Shown piece by piece: positions 11,291 through 22,889 of a DNA stretch of 64,000 nt (position 1 is its first letter; each line of letters opens with the position of its first letter). The DNA lies in the NCBI GenBank assembly GCA_019426215.1, contig CM033401.1, forward strand, positions 10,049,134 to 10,113,133, given 5' to 3'. A program made the translations under genes and the position numbers. Below the pieces are notes generated by a model. It was not told where the DNA came from and made no database searches. It was given only the letters and a program-made list of their open reading frames with translations. The DNA comes from Buddleja alternifolia (lineage: Eukaryota; Streptophyta; Magnoliopsida; Lamiales; Scrophulariaceae).

Positions 11291-12968
11291 GTTATACAAA
11301 CAACATTTAAATATAATATATAAAAAATATACAACGGATCCACTTTAATGTCAAGAAATATAAAATAAAAATAGAAAATCACAAACCCAATTTCTAAGTT
11401 CTAAGAGAGAATTTCAAGAACTCATCTATGGCTTTTAAAATTCTCGACCTTCATTTCAAGAAACAAGCAATTGACATAGGACCCCAAACAATAAGCAATT
11501 AAGGGAGAGCCCAAACAAGAATCGCCGATTGAAATTCACTTTCTTCCTCTTACATTAACAAGGTACAGGTATAGAAACTCATATTTTTTGGCTTACTTTC
11601 TTTTAACTCCAGAGTACCTGTTGAGAGTTTTAATGTGATTTGTGATTTAGCTCCTGAGAGAAGCTGCCAATATCTTGCAACTCTGCCACGTTGTATGTGG
11701 ATGGAAATGGGGGGTTTTGGGGAGTTTATTTGATTTGATAGATATTTATAGCTAAATATATAATTTTATAGTTTTATTTTTTGTTGATTTTACAGATTTC
11801 CCTACAAAAATTAGAGATTGGAATCTCTGATTTTTTAGCAACGGGCTTTTTTAAAGAAGACGAAACCAGCAGTTTCTTATGAATATATGCAATTTTAAAA
11901 TTGCCCCTACTTTTCTTTTCTGCAAAATGGAAAACCGAAAAGTTTCAGACTTTTCGTTGGAAAAAAAACAAAAATTGAAACCATGTATAGAAGTGGCATA
12001 TACAAAACAGAAATGACAAGCAAATCAAGTTTTAGGATCTTATCGACGAACCGTGAGTGTAAAGACAAGCAAATCAAGCTTATTCTCAAGCGTTTATGTA
12101 TTTTGTCCTCCATTCGAATCTATCATTCATCCCTATTTGATTGCAGTTAACTATATGAATTTAGGAGGAAATTGCTTTTAATTAAACTAATTATCACTTA
12201 TAGCAAAAGAAAACTAATTATCACACACATCCAAATACTGAAAATTCATATACTTACTGCAAAGAGAGTTTGTATTCCTTAATTTATAGAATGCTAGTAT
12301 CACCATATTCAAAAATCAAAATAAATAAAATCAAAGCATGTACCAAGTTTCATGACAGAAATCCTAATCGGCAGTATGAAAAAATTCAAGAACAAAAAAC
12401 CAATTTTTGCACTCTCTATAATTGAAGTTTATAACAAATTAAAGTGGTGAATTCAATAAATATTTCTTCAACAAACCAAAAAAAACAACCTGTTTACTGC
12501 AAGGGTGAATGAAAACAAACCGTGGAAAAACGAATGGTGCGCAGACGGTGGGATGATTCAATAACGAAGCAAACCCAACTTCTTGGAAAAATGTTCAAAC
12601 AGATTTCTAAAATTTGAAGATCTCACAGCGAGCGGTTATGGAAGTTGGTTGAATGGGGCGTGAGAGGAAGGGGTAAAATTAATATGCTACTGAAATATAC
12701 AAATTCTTCTATATTTGATAACCAAGGGGTATTTAGTCCATCTCAATGTGTAACCCTCCAGCTTTTAAATGTGGGTTTGTGGGTCACACCTCATAGTTGG
12801 GATCCACAAACTTGCCAAAATTGGGAATAAGTACCAGGCTCTCTTTCATTACAGGGTTTTATTTATTTGAACCAAACAATGGAAATAGGCTAACCCTTGT
12901 ATTCCCTCCAACTAAACGAGCTCTAAGGCAACAATGATCCTTTGATCATGGTGTAGTTAAAAGAGGTA

Positions 12969-14790
12969 TCACATGGAGTCTTCTGAGAAACCAATGAAGT
13001 AGCCCCTTAAAGACCTTGTCTCAAGTTTCTCTACCTTAGTCTTATTCACATGGGCTGGACAACCCCATATTCTTATGTGTTTAAGTCTAGGACTCTTTCC
13101 ACTCCATATCTCATAGAGAGTCTTTATAACAAACTTAGATAGAACTCTATTTAAGACATAAGTTGTTGCAAGCAAAGCATAACCCCCACAGCGATATAGG
13201 TAAATCCATGTAACTAAGCATGAAACGAATCATGTCCAACAAAGTTCTGTTCCGTCGTTCAGCTACTCCATTCAGATGTGGAGTCGCTGGAGGAGTTAAC
13301 TGTAAAACTATGATGTATTCTTTTAGAAACTCTCAAAACTTGGCATTCATGTATTCACCATCTCGATTCGATCGAAGAGTTTTGATACGTTTGCCTATTT
13401 TATTTTCAGCCAAAGTCTGGAATTCTTTGAATCATTCAATGGATTCAGACTTGTACATCATTAAGTAGACCAAACCATACCTGTAATGATCGTTGGTGAA
13501 TGTGACGAAGTACTGAAAAGCTCCACGGGCGTTTCTCCAAAGGGTTTATAAACGTCCGTATGTATTAAACTAAGAACTTCACTGGCCCTCTCGAAATGTC
13601 TTGTGAAGGGAGATTGAGTCATCTTCCTTCGAGATAAGATTCACAAGTAGGAAAAGGGTCTAAACCTTAATGGGCTTATAAGCCCATTTTTCTCAATATT
13701 GCGAATCTTGTACTCACCGGTATGAGCTAGTCTTAAGTATCAGATGAGTCTTTGGTTTATCCCCGACATACCACGCTTCTTGGTCATAGTATTTACATTG
13801 CATTGATTTTAGACATTTAAGTAATATAAACCATTTAGTAAAGAAGCAGAACCAACACATTTATTTCTAAAATAAATATCGCAACAATGGTTTGAAAAAC
13901 GGAAATCATAACCATTTCTAACCAAAACTGGAATAGAACAAATGTTGTTCAGCCCCTTGGGCAAAACTAAACAATCATCTAAATAAACTAAATGTTAAGA
14001 AATAATGTAAAAGAAGTGCATCCAATATGAGTGGCTGCCACACTATGTCCGTTGCCAACTTTGATCAACACTTCTCCCTCTTCCAGCTTCCTACTTTTTT
14101 ACACATCCTGGTTCAAAACACAAATGTGAGCACTAACTCCAGAGTCTAGAATCCAAGAAGCAAAAAATACAATCATAGAAAAATTTATTTCTAAAACATT
14201 TAGTTCTTAGCTGAAGCAGCTTCAGTCTTCAGCTTGGGCTAGTCACGTTTCCAGTGATCAACTTCTTTGCAGTGAAGGCACATGTCTGACTTTTTCGGGG
14301 CCTTGCCCTTGAACCTCTGAATCTTGCATGGTTTTTCCATTATGATACGACAAGATAATTTGAATATGCCCAATGGCCCTGCCACTGGAACACTAAATTC
14401 ACCCTATTTCCTTTGTGCATTTAGCATCTTGTCCATTAGCACAGCCAATGATCCTTCAATGTCATTTATATCAAAATTTATGACGAAGCAAAAGAAGGAC
14501 TTGGGGGAAGATTAAAGAATGAGATCGAGTTGAAGATGAAAGTCTGTGCAGTAATCCAGAGACCTCAATTTCTCTAACATAGATATCATCTTAAAGACAT
14601 GGCCCGACACATCTTCTCATTCATTCATCTTCGTGTTGAAGAGCCCCCTCGATATGAAGTATTGAATGATCCTACTGTGCTCTCCAAAAAGCTTTTTCAA
14701 ATGAAGTATGATAGACCTGGCACCATCCATTCTTTCATGAGAGTTTTGCAGCTCACTGTTCATTGAGCTCAACATATATCCCTTGACTTT
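12969..14790 (-). pseudogene. Ty1/copia gag-integrase remnant
   Basis: Read on the minus strand from 14790: a gag segment, a zinc knuckle near 14220-14310 (MCLHCKEVDHWKRD, the CX2CX4H pattern with the last Cys lost) and integrase core. The integrase shows a TDV-x-KPF-like site, FVTFTNDHYRYGLVYLM, then LRSNRDGEY. It continues with GVAERRNRTLLDMI, supplying the catalytic Asp and Glu positions, and SLWGYALLATTYVLNR. It ends in LRGYFIGFSEDSM at 12969. Multiple stops and frameshifts break it, and reverse transcriptase is absent. Integrase wording (GYALL-AAYVLNRVPSK) suggests a Tork/Angela-like lineage, unlike the copia RT at 2216-2770. Confidence 0.85.
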
Positions 14791-14799
14791 ATGACTATC

Positions 14800-16128
14800 A
14801 GCAACCCAATCAAAATAGGAAATATGACGCTTTTGTCCTCATCTATCTTAGGAATAGGAGAACGATTGAATTCCAGTATACATTCTAGCTATTCATATTT
14901 TGAAGACAATCCTCAAGATTCTGATCTACTCAACATAGTTTGGCCCAGTAAGGACATTCTTTTCAAGCAGTACTATGAGTGGGTTATTGACCATTTTGAG
15001 AGAGAAATTTCAACTGTACAAAATAAATAAGATTCAATTAGTTTGTTATTTTGTACATACCAAGTTAAAACAGAACTTTGATTTTGGACTTGGCTTCCAC
15101 TATATTTTTCTACTCATTGCACTCCCACTACAATAATCGAAAACGTCATTGGATAGGCTTCATAGTGAGTGATTGAGTTCTTTGATAATTCGGTGAGTTG
15201 CAACCCCTTTAATGATATATAGCTCATTGGTTTTATCAAAGTGGCAATCCTTGCCAGGCATGTCTAATATAGATCATGAGACGCAACTTAGGCTTATAGA
15301 TCATGAGACACAATCCTTTAACTACATATAGGTTGTGATCTATCTGAACTTAGGCCCATCAACTCCTATCAATCTAATAATTTAATCTGACCTTGCAAAC
15401 CTTTAACGAGATATGGGTGTAATTCGATTCGATTGATGGTATCTAATGCTCTTGAGAAATCTAAATGCATATTTTAGTACATAACCCTCACTAATTGGGA
15501 GGAAATTATGCATTAGATATACACTCATCTTTTCGCCAAGATTTATGGAGAGCCGGGTTATCCAATTCCTTTTTAAAATTCTGTGTTTATACATTGGAAG
15601 AATTTTTGCGTTTGTGTTAGATCTCACTTTGCACATTATCATGTTTAGCGCGCAGACATGGATAATATAAGTCAATGCAGTAAATCCCTAGCAATCTACC
15701 ACATATGCATTCCATGGATCTGAACAAAATTGGGCCAAGCCAATGGCCCAATTAGGGGTAGAGGGGTTGGGCCCTGAAAGATCTACACCTAACGTCTAAT
15801 GCAGGGTCTCCAAGCTCCAAGAAGATCTTCGGTCTTCAAAGCCCTACTCTAGTATTTACATAGATAATAACATCCTATACAACAATCTATGGAAAATATA
15901 ATGCAAGTTGGGGGGCTCAAACTCTGGCTCAATACAATTCAGATAAAACCCAAAGTACAAAAAAACTAATCCATGGAATGCATCCCACAACATGCATCAA
16001 AGCTTTAAAAGGATAGAGAATGAAATCCAATTTCAATTAAAAGGATTTAGAGATGAAGACATTTAAATTGATTTAGATAATTTCCAAAAAATTTGATAAA
16101 TCTTAAGTTTAATTTTAAAGATGAAATT
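14800..16128. other. Probable leader or LTR of the copia remnant, otherwise nothing seen
   Basis: A short duplicated phrase ATAGATCATGAGAC occurs near 15270 and 15295. I found no paired LTR or primer-binding site. The open frames here carry no family motif. Confidence 0.35.
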
Positions 16129-18761
16129 TGATACCCCTCATATTATCGAGCAATATCATCTTGTTATATATTTGTATGTGCATTTTGAGTGATTATCTTA
16201 AAATTAGGAGAATGTAGCAATCGAGTGTTTTCTTGATTAGTATACTTATTGAGTCAGTCGAGATTACTTTAGTCAATCTAGTTACTAGTTAAAGGTTATT
16301 ATTATTATCTAAAGAAATTAGAATAATGGGGTCATCACATAATTTCCTAAGAAATTAGATTATTTGATTTGTTATATAATAGTATTAACATGTAAATAGT
16401 TAATTTTGACAAGAAGAAGACCTTAGTTATTAATTGATATCTATGTGGGGCTTGCATGGTACATGATTGAGTTTAGGGATTGAAAAGAAAAATCAAAAGA
16501 AATGAAGAAAAGAGAAGAAATAAAAGAATTGCACAAAAGTCCTCAAGCTAGGTCTATATATAGGCCTTAGAGACCTTTCATCTTCTACTCTCTCATTCAA
16601 GACGGGAAAAAAAAGGGTGAGAAAGGAGGTCATCACTCCCATGGCTGCTGCACATACACACACAACACTCTTCAATTTCTCACACCAATCTCTACATTGG
16701 AGCAAACCAAAGGTATTATTTGGAGACCATTTGTGATTTAGTAAAAAATATCTAAGTTCTAGAGTTTATAATATTGCATGTGCATTTAACTAACTAGATG
16801 CATGAGTTTTATCTTTGATTCTAGTGTTTAATTGATAATCTTGATGTTTTATGGAAGAAGTGTTCACATGCATGTTGATGATACAATTGTTCAAGAAAAT
16901 TATCTTAAATTTTGAAATATTTTTGAGTTATAAGATGAAAGATTTATTCTTCAAAAAATTTACTGTATGTACCTGTGCATGTTAAATGGGTCTCTGAAAA
17001 GTTTCAACCTTTTTGGAGGTTTGGTAAATTTTATAAAAATTGGCAAACAACTACTGCCAGAGAATTACTTGTTTACAGATATGCTTTGTTTTAAGCTGAA
17101 ATTTTTGTATCTACAGATTTTATTTGGCTTCCAAAAATTTTCAAACCATTTTGTGTTTCTTGTGAGCATGTCCTATAAATTTTTGATTTTTCTGATGAAT
17201 AGGGGATTTTACACAAATTTTTGAAATGTATTCTGCCTGTGTAAAAATAGATTCGGTTCGGCTGGGTTTTGGTGAATGAAACACGTACTTACAAATCTAG
17301 TTTACCTTTGAAACTTTTACCTGAACTTTTTCAGTAAGTGTTGGGTGTTTCTGAAAAATTTCAGAAATAAAATCATGTTCTATGAACTTTAATAAATTTT
17401 AAACCAAAACCGTGTAGATTAATTTCCTTGGTGTTTTTGTCAATCCTTGAATATAATGAAGTTAAACATAGTTTGGGAGGATGATACTTTGTGCATGATC
17501 ATGTAGTTCATAGGACCGCATAGGCTATTTCGGATAGATGATTAAGACGAGTGTTAGAGAATAGGATTTCTAATATAATCCTTGGATTAGCAGGTGGAGT
17601 TGGTGAACCGCTCGAGGACGACGCCGAATAACCTGGAAGTTAGAGCGAGTTGCCTCCCAAAAACTATGTCTATGATTTTCAAAACTAGAAGGAAGTGCAT
17701 TTCAACATGTATATATATAATTACATATATATACCTATATATTTCCTATCATGTTTTCTCGTTTCAAAGAAAATGAAGCTCAAAACTTTCAAAGTTACCT
17801 TAGTCACATATGATTGACAATTTTCTTGATTTCATGCATGAATGATTTTAAAGAAAAATTCCATACTTGTTTCAAATGCATATTTTTGCAAGACTGATTT
17901 CAAAGTAAACATCGGTTTCATGGATTTCGTGAAATTACTCCATCATGTGGCTCTTATATCGTGATCATACGTCGTGACTATATTCAAGTGGTATGTGTTG
18001 CATATTACGTGGTTAAGTGTCAGGCCCAAGTGTCGGGCATGGATAGGGCAGGGTTCGGCCGGTCAAGCATGGGCTTGCGGTCTTAAATGGTTTCCGCTAT
18101 TCAAGGCCAAATCCCAACATCTAAAGATGGAGTGTTCTAAGGGTGAGTGGGTACTAGATCGTGTGGCATACTCCGGATAAGACCAATCAGGCATCGCAAG
18201 CCTTCGTGGAGAGGTATAAGGTAATGGCTTTTAAACTAAGTGTTCAGGGGTGATAAGGAAGAAGCAACGGGACCTAAAGTGCCGTGGTTGAGTCATCGGA
18301 CGCGATGTCATTGCTTACACTCCCCCTCCTGCTTAACGTGCCGTGTGAAGTTTACGTGTTCATTGCATGCAAAAGTTACTCATTACATTGCATGAAAAGC
18401 TCATTTGCTAAACTACATGTACGATTTACTTGTTAAATGCTTATTGCATAATTGCATGGACTACCATTTGGACATCATGATACACTTTTTTTAAAGTAAA
18501 ACTCTTATTTATAAACGATTTTGTAACTGTTACTCCCATGATCATGGAATGAAGCTTATGTCATTTCACCTTGCTAAAAATCTTTGAGGCTAAATTTTTC
18601 AAAAGTAAAACACCTTTCATACGATCACTGGCGCTCACTAAGTCTTTGCTTACGTACTTCACTTTCTTCCTTCCATTTATAGGCAAGTCGAGAAGTGAAA
18701 CTAGTTTGAAGGATCTGAGTATAAACTCAGACAATCCTAGAGGTGAACGATGTAGATTGAG

Positions 18762-20516
18762 TGTTAGGAATTTCATGTTAGATGTTTTGATGATGACAAG
18801 ATAGGATTTCATGTTAGACCCCAAAAGAATGTAAGTTTATACTTTCATAGAAAACTTGTATAAGCATTTGAAAGTTTGTTAGTTTGTTAGGCTTGTAATT
18901 TTTATCTTTATAGATTTTAGACTAAGTATTTAATACCAAGTCACTGATAGAATTCTGAGTGAGTCTATCAAAGATGAAGTTGAAGATCAGCGTCTGAAGT
19001 CAAGAGAAGATAAAGATTTGCTTTGAGCGTCTGTCAAACGCTAAGGAATTATTTCAGGAATCTGTTCAAGCGCTACTATTCAAGTGAACAGTAGTCAAGC
19101 GTCTTCGGAATAGTGTTACTGTTCAAGCGATCACTATTCAAACGCTTACTATTCAAGCGATACTATTCAAGTGAACAGTAGTCAAGCGTCTTCGGAATAG
19201 TGTTACTATTCAAGCGCTCACTATTCAAACGCTTACTATTCAAGCGCTCACTATTCAAGCGACCACTATTCAAGTGAATATTGTTACTGTTCAAGCGATC
19301 ACTATTCAAGCGAACAGCGTTCAGATTTTCCTGAAGATAAAACCCAAGTTATCAAAGACTGAAATGCAATCACCAACGGATATTTATTTCCAACGGAAAA
19401 TAAATTCAAAATGCATTAAATGCTTGATAAGTGCGTTAAAAGCAAACAAGACAGTATGACTTGTGGACAAGCTACCTTTGTTGACTAGACTGTCAGCTTT
19501 TCAGAATTCAAACCTGCTCCTGTCCAATAGGAATCAACATAAATTAAGGAATGTCGGAAAAGGGACTATTTGAAGCTCCGCGTGAGGTACACGCGCCTGA
19601 CTTGTGTCCAACGGACAAATCCTAAAATTCTCTATAAATAGTACCCTTCAGCTATCTCTGTGAGAGTGTGAAAAAAAGACGTAAATGTGAAAAAGAGCTG
19701 AGAAATAATTTGAGAGAAAAGCTTGCAAACCCCATAGCCAAAATCCTTCAAGCTTCTCAAATACATTCCAGACAGTCACCCGATATCTCAAACATCTTCC
19801 AAGAAGAACCCCACACTATTATTGAGATATCCCAAGTTGTTTGAACTTCCCAACATCAAACAAACCTGTTACAATAAACCCTCAACACCTTTCATCTGAG
19901 TGAAAAAGATTGTTGACTTCCACAAGCAGGATTTTTGAGTAAGAGAAGCTTGTTGAAGAAAGGTCTTTATTGGAGCTGAAGTCTGAGTGATCAAGGAGCT
20001 CAAGGCCATCTTGGAGAAGATCTTTATTGGAGCTGAAATCTGTGTGATCAAGGAGCTCGAGATCGTCTTCACCTCTCTCCCTAATTTGTAGAAGATTCTG
20101 TGTGATTCTTTGAGAATCATTTTAGTGGATTTCCTCCGAGTGAAAAGGAGAAGAAGGACGTAGTTGGGATTACACCATCCAACGAACCTTACAAATATTT
20201 TGTGTCATTTACTATTTTATTGCCTTACATTACACTGTCATATTATATCTTGAAAAGGCATTTAAAACTAATAAGCGACTAATTGGTTAAAAGGAACGCT
20301 AAGCTATAAAAACATTTCCGCTGTGCTAACCCTGATTAAGTGATTGAAACGTTACCCTACTTTGGTAATTGTTGAAATCATTAAGTCTAAGTTATCAGTT
20401 TTTCCAAGCGTTCAAATTTCTAAAGTGATACGAAAATTTTGTGAAGTCGAAAAAGACTTCAGGGTCTATTCAACCCCCCCCTTCTAGACCCTTTCGTATG
20501 CCACTTGGGACCACCA
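18762..20516 (+). mobile_element. Solo LTR, SIRE/Maximus-like copia
   Basis: The element begins TGTTAGGAATTTCATG with GTTTTGATGATGACAAG just inside, and has CTATAAATAGTACCC near 19633 as a TATA region. Near the end it has ATTCAACCCCCCCCTTCTAG, a hallmark of the SIRE/Maximus copia LTR end. The 5-mer TTGAG flanks it perfectly (18757-18761 and 20517-20521), fixing both ends at 1755 bp. No internal sequence remains. It interrupts the larger gypsy-type LTR, so it is the younger of the two. Confidence 0.88.
19062..19315. repeat. TATTCAAGCG tandem array in the SIRE-like LTR
   Basis: A short motif, ACTATTCAAGCG with CGCTTACTATTC variants, repeats many times. A higher-order unit of 87 bp is visible: TACTATTCAAGTGAACAG starts at 19074 and again at 19161. 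Confidence 0.85.
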
Positions 20517-20681
20517 TTGAGTCATGGATATTAAGTTTGCTTAGCTATTTGGTTGATGTATTAGGGTTGTAACCTGATAAGATAAATTGTTTGATTGTGT
20601 CTAGATTTTGGTTTGTACTATTGTAAGGATAGGCTAACTCTTTCCGGTTGGATTCTTTAGGACTAAATGTGGGGGCGTCAC

Positions 20682-21387
20682 ATGAAATGAATCAAATTGT
20701 TTAAATTAAAATATATATATATCATGGGTCGACCCGTGGGTTAACCAGTTGGTGGATGGGTCGGGTCATTTTTCAACATGTTTTACATTTGGGTTAGATC
20801 CAATTAATCCGGGTCATCAACCTTTTGACCCACCCGGTTAATCAAAATAATCCAAAATTGAAAATACTAAAATCAATCCCTTTTTGCTTAACCCAACCCG
20901 CATTGATAGTCCAACCATTCGAGCTCATATGCTAAACGAGCGGGTTCACACGTTCCAACGTATGAGCAGGTTGTATGTCAAGCATTCTACCTTGCACACT
21001 TGGACGTCCCTACGACCACGTCCGAACGTGTCGTATGCTTCATTCCTAACGCAATCTACTACTCACGTCTGAACGTGCCTCCTAGGATGTTCAAACGTTG
21101 GTGCCTCTGATGACATTCAAACTTCAAGCTCTGCATTTGAAATGATGCTACTGCTTCTCACGTTCAAACGTCGTGTCCTGCTAACCATTATGCTATTGTG
21201 TAGAACAGCAGTTTTCACCCACCCTAATGACTCCCCGAGCCTCGTTTTTATTTCATCTAATAGAAATTAATGTCTAACATATTAGAATACAATATATCAA
21301 CATGTCATGCATCAAAAAATAATTTTTTTTACAATAAACCTATAACAAACATAAACATGCTTTAAAACCACTAAAAGCCAAAAAGTT
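20682..21387. other. No recognised gene
   Basis: The stretch 20720-20870 contains repeated GGGTC-, GGGTT- and ACCC-rich words (for example GGGTCGACCCGTGGGTTAAC) that can self-pair. At 20930-21180 a CGTTCAAACGT/ACGTCCGAACGT word recurs on both strands at irregular spacing. I assign no function. Confidence 0.4.
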
Positions 21388-21400
21388 GGCTCTGATACCA
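21388..21400 (-). other. tRNA-iMet primer-binding site (minus)
   Basis: On the minus strand this reads TGGTATCAGAGCC, an exact match to the initiator-Met primer-binding site of plant LTR retrotransposons. The LTR it served should lie to the right, ending in the ATTATGAATCATG region. Confidence 0.65.
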
Positions 21401-21403
21401 CTA

Positions 21404-22866
21404 TTATGAATCATGTTGTTCCTGCGCAGTGGAATTTAAAGCATATCTAGATTCCCAAACTTAGAACACTATTGGTTTTAATGGTTTTATCTAAAATATA
21501 AAGAACAAAAAGAAAACAACCAACCTTGTTGATGTATATATTCGTTCTTGGTCAATCGTAACTGCAGCAACCCCAAAACTACTACCTCTAGATATCATTT
21601 CCTCGTTGACATCGAGGGCATATACCTAACAAATACCCCCTCCCATAGTCATGAAAATTACACCTCATTCTCATAATTCTCTCTCAAATTTAATCTAGGC
21701 TTAGAACATCTAATAGAAGAAGAATCTGAGGAGACTGTTGTTGTTCAATCTTGGGCTATTGGTGAGGTAGAATCTTTCAAACCTCTAATTATTTTCCTCT
21801 AGTATTTATGGTAACATTTATGATTCTAACTTTTGAAACCCCATGTTATAGGATCAAGGAAATCCAATCGACTTTTTATTACGAATCTTCAAAATAGTAA
21901 GTTGTTCTTTCCTTCTATGTTTACTTTAAATTATTTTATTCAAATCTCCATTTTTTTTTCAATAAAACTATTTTGATGAAAATAGGTCTTGAGGATGCTG
22001 GTTTGAGATTTCATATATTAACTGTTACCATGTGATCTCCATATTTTCAAAGTGATAAAACCCTTTTTTCTAAATTGTTTTGTTTTGAAATCATTAATGA
22101 ATCACAATAAATGAATATGCTCTGAAATTGTTAGAATATGATGGTGGGAACTAGTTCCGACCTGTTGTAGGGCATTAAATATATAGTGCTCTGAATATTT
22201 GAGCTTCATGCGATGAAATAATAGCAGCGTTTGAACCTTTTGAGCTATACTGCAATAAATTAATAGCATTTTTGGTCTATCTAGTAGGATGAACAACTAG
22301 GACTTAATCTATTCATACCATCAAGTATTTGATAATGATATCTGTTACCTGAATTGTTTAAAAAAATTTATCACATGCTATATGTATGATTTATAAATTG
22401 CAACCTCCTTTTCAAAAAAAGCACATTGATTTGCTAAAATGTAATGAATCGTATTTTCATTTGATTTTATGATGTATATAGGTAAATTTAACATGCTCTA
22501 GACCGGTAGAATGTGTAAGAACTATTTACTTGGAGATTTTGTCACTAATACCCCTATTTTAATTTTTTGCAGAAAGTGTAGTTGAGTTGGAAGTGTGCGA
22601 CGAACAATACTGGGAGTGGTGAAGATTCGTCATCCTTCAGTGGTGCCACCTTAATATTTTAATTTAGAATAATGACTAAAATTGAATTTACTTGTTGCCT
22701 TGGACAATGTGTTAGAAATCTAGTTTAATATTGTGTTTTTCTTTTTTAAAAAAAAGAATATTTCGAAATCCTAATTATTACTGCTTTGAACTCTAGGCTT
22801 TGTGTCTGTGAGTCAATCGGGCTTGGAGACATGGCAATCATGAAGCCTGATTTTGGAGGCGTGACA
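21404..22866. other. LTR-like sequence between two outward primer-binding sites
   Basis: The right edge ends GGAGGCGTGACA, an LTR-like terminus, three bases before the plus-strand primer-binding site. The left edge abuts the minus-strand site. No open frame of note. I cannot tell where one LTR stops and the other begins. Confidence 0.45.
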
Positions 22867-22869
22867 GAG

Positions 22870-22880
22870 TGGTATCAGAG
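22870..22880 (+). other. tRNA-iMet primer-binding site (plus)
   Basis: TGGTATCAGAG followed by TTTATG matches 11 of the 12 usual bases. It sits three bases after an LTR-like end (GCGTGACA), the normal spacing for a gypsy element reading rightward. No gag follows, so the interior is lost. Confidence 0.65.
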
Positions 22881-22889
22881 TTTATGAAT

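Larger units (their letters stand above)
10045..12940. other. Long non-coding stretch upstream of the transposase
   Basis: I see no gene. The stretch may be the 5' part of the Harbinger element. Near 12910-12923 the sequence CTCCAACTAAACGAGCTC is followed by TAA and resembles a Harbinger terminal repeat with a TAA target site. I could not find the matching left end, so this is inference only. Confidence 0.35.
16129..20681 (+). mobile_element. Gypsy-type LTR with a nested solo LTR
   Basis: The right end GGGGGCGTCACA (20670-20681) is typical of long plant gypsy LTRs. A candidate left end TTTGATACCCCTC lies near 16129. A TATA-like CTATATATAGGCC lies near 16552. Sequence near 18625 (GGCGCTCACTAAG) resembles GGCGCTCACTGGGC in the 6349-8161 solo LTR, suggesting related lineages. 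No primer-binding site follows, so it is solo or truncated. Removing the nested element leaves about 2.8 kb. The left boundary is tentative, and I saw no matching target duplication. Confidence 0.5.

Noticed and set aside
12900..12926. Firm right terminus of the Harbinger element
   Set aside because: The GAGCTC-TAA end looks right, but no inverted partner was found on the left, so it is mentioned only as inference.
28..14790. The idea that the copia fragments at 28-2770 and 12969-14790 are one element split by a 10-kb insertion
   Set aside because: Orientation and order would fit, but the integrase fragment resembles Tork/Angela-type elements and the reverse transcriptase resembles Ale/Ivana-type ones. 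No shared LTR or target duplication links them.
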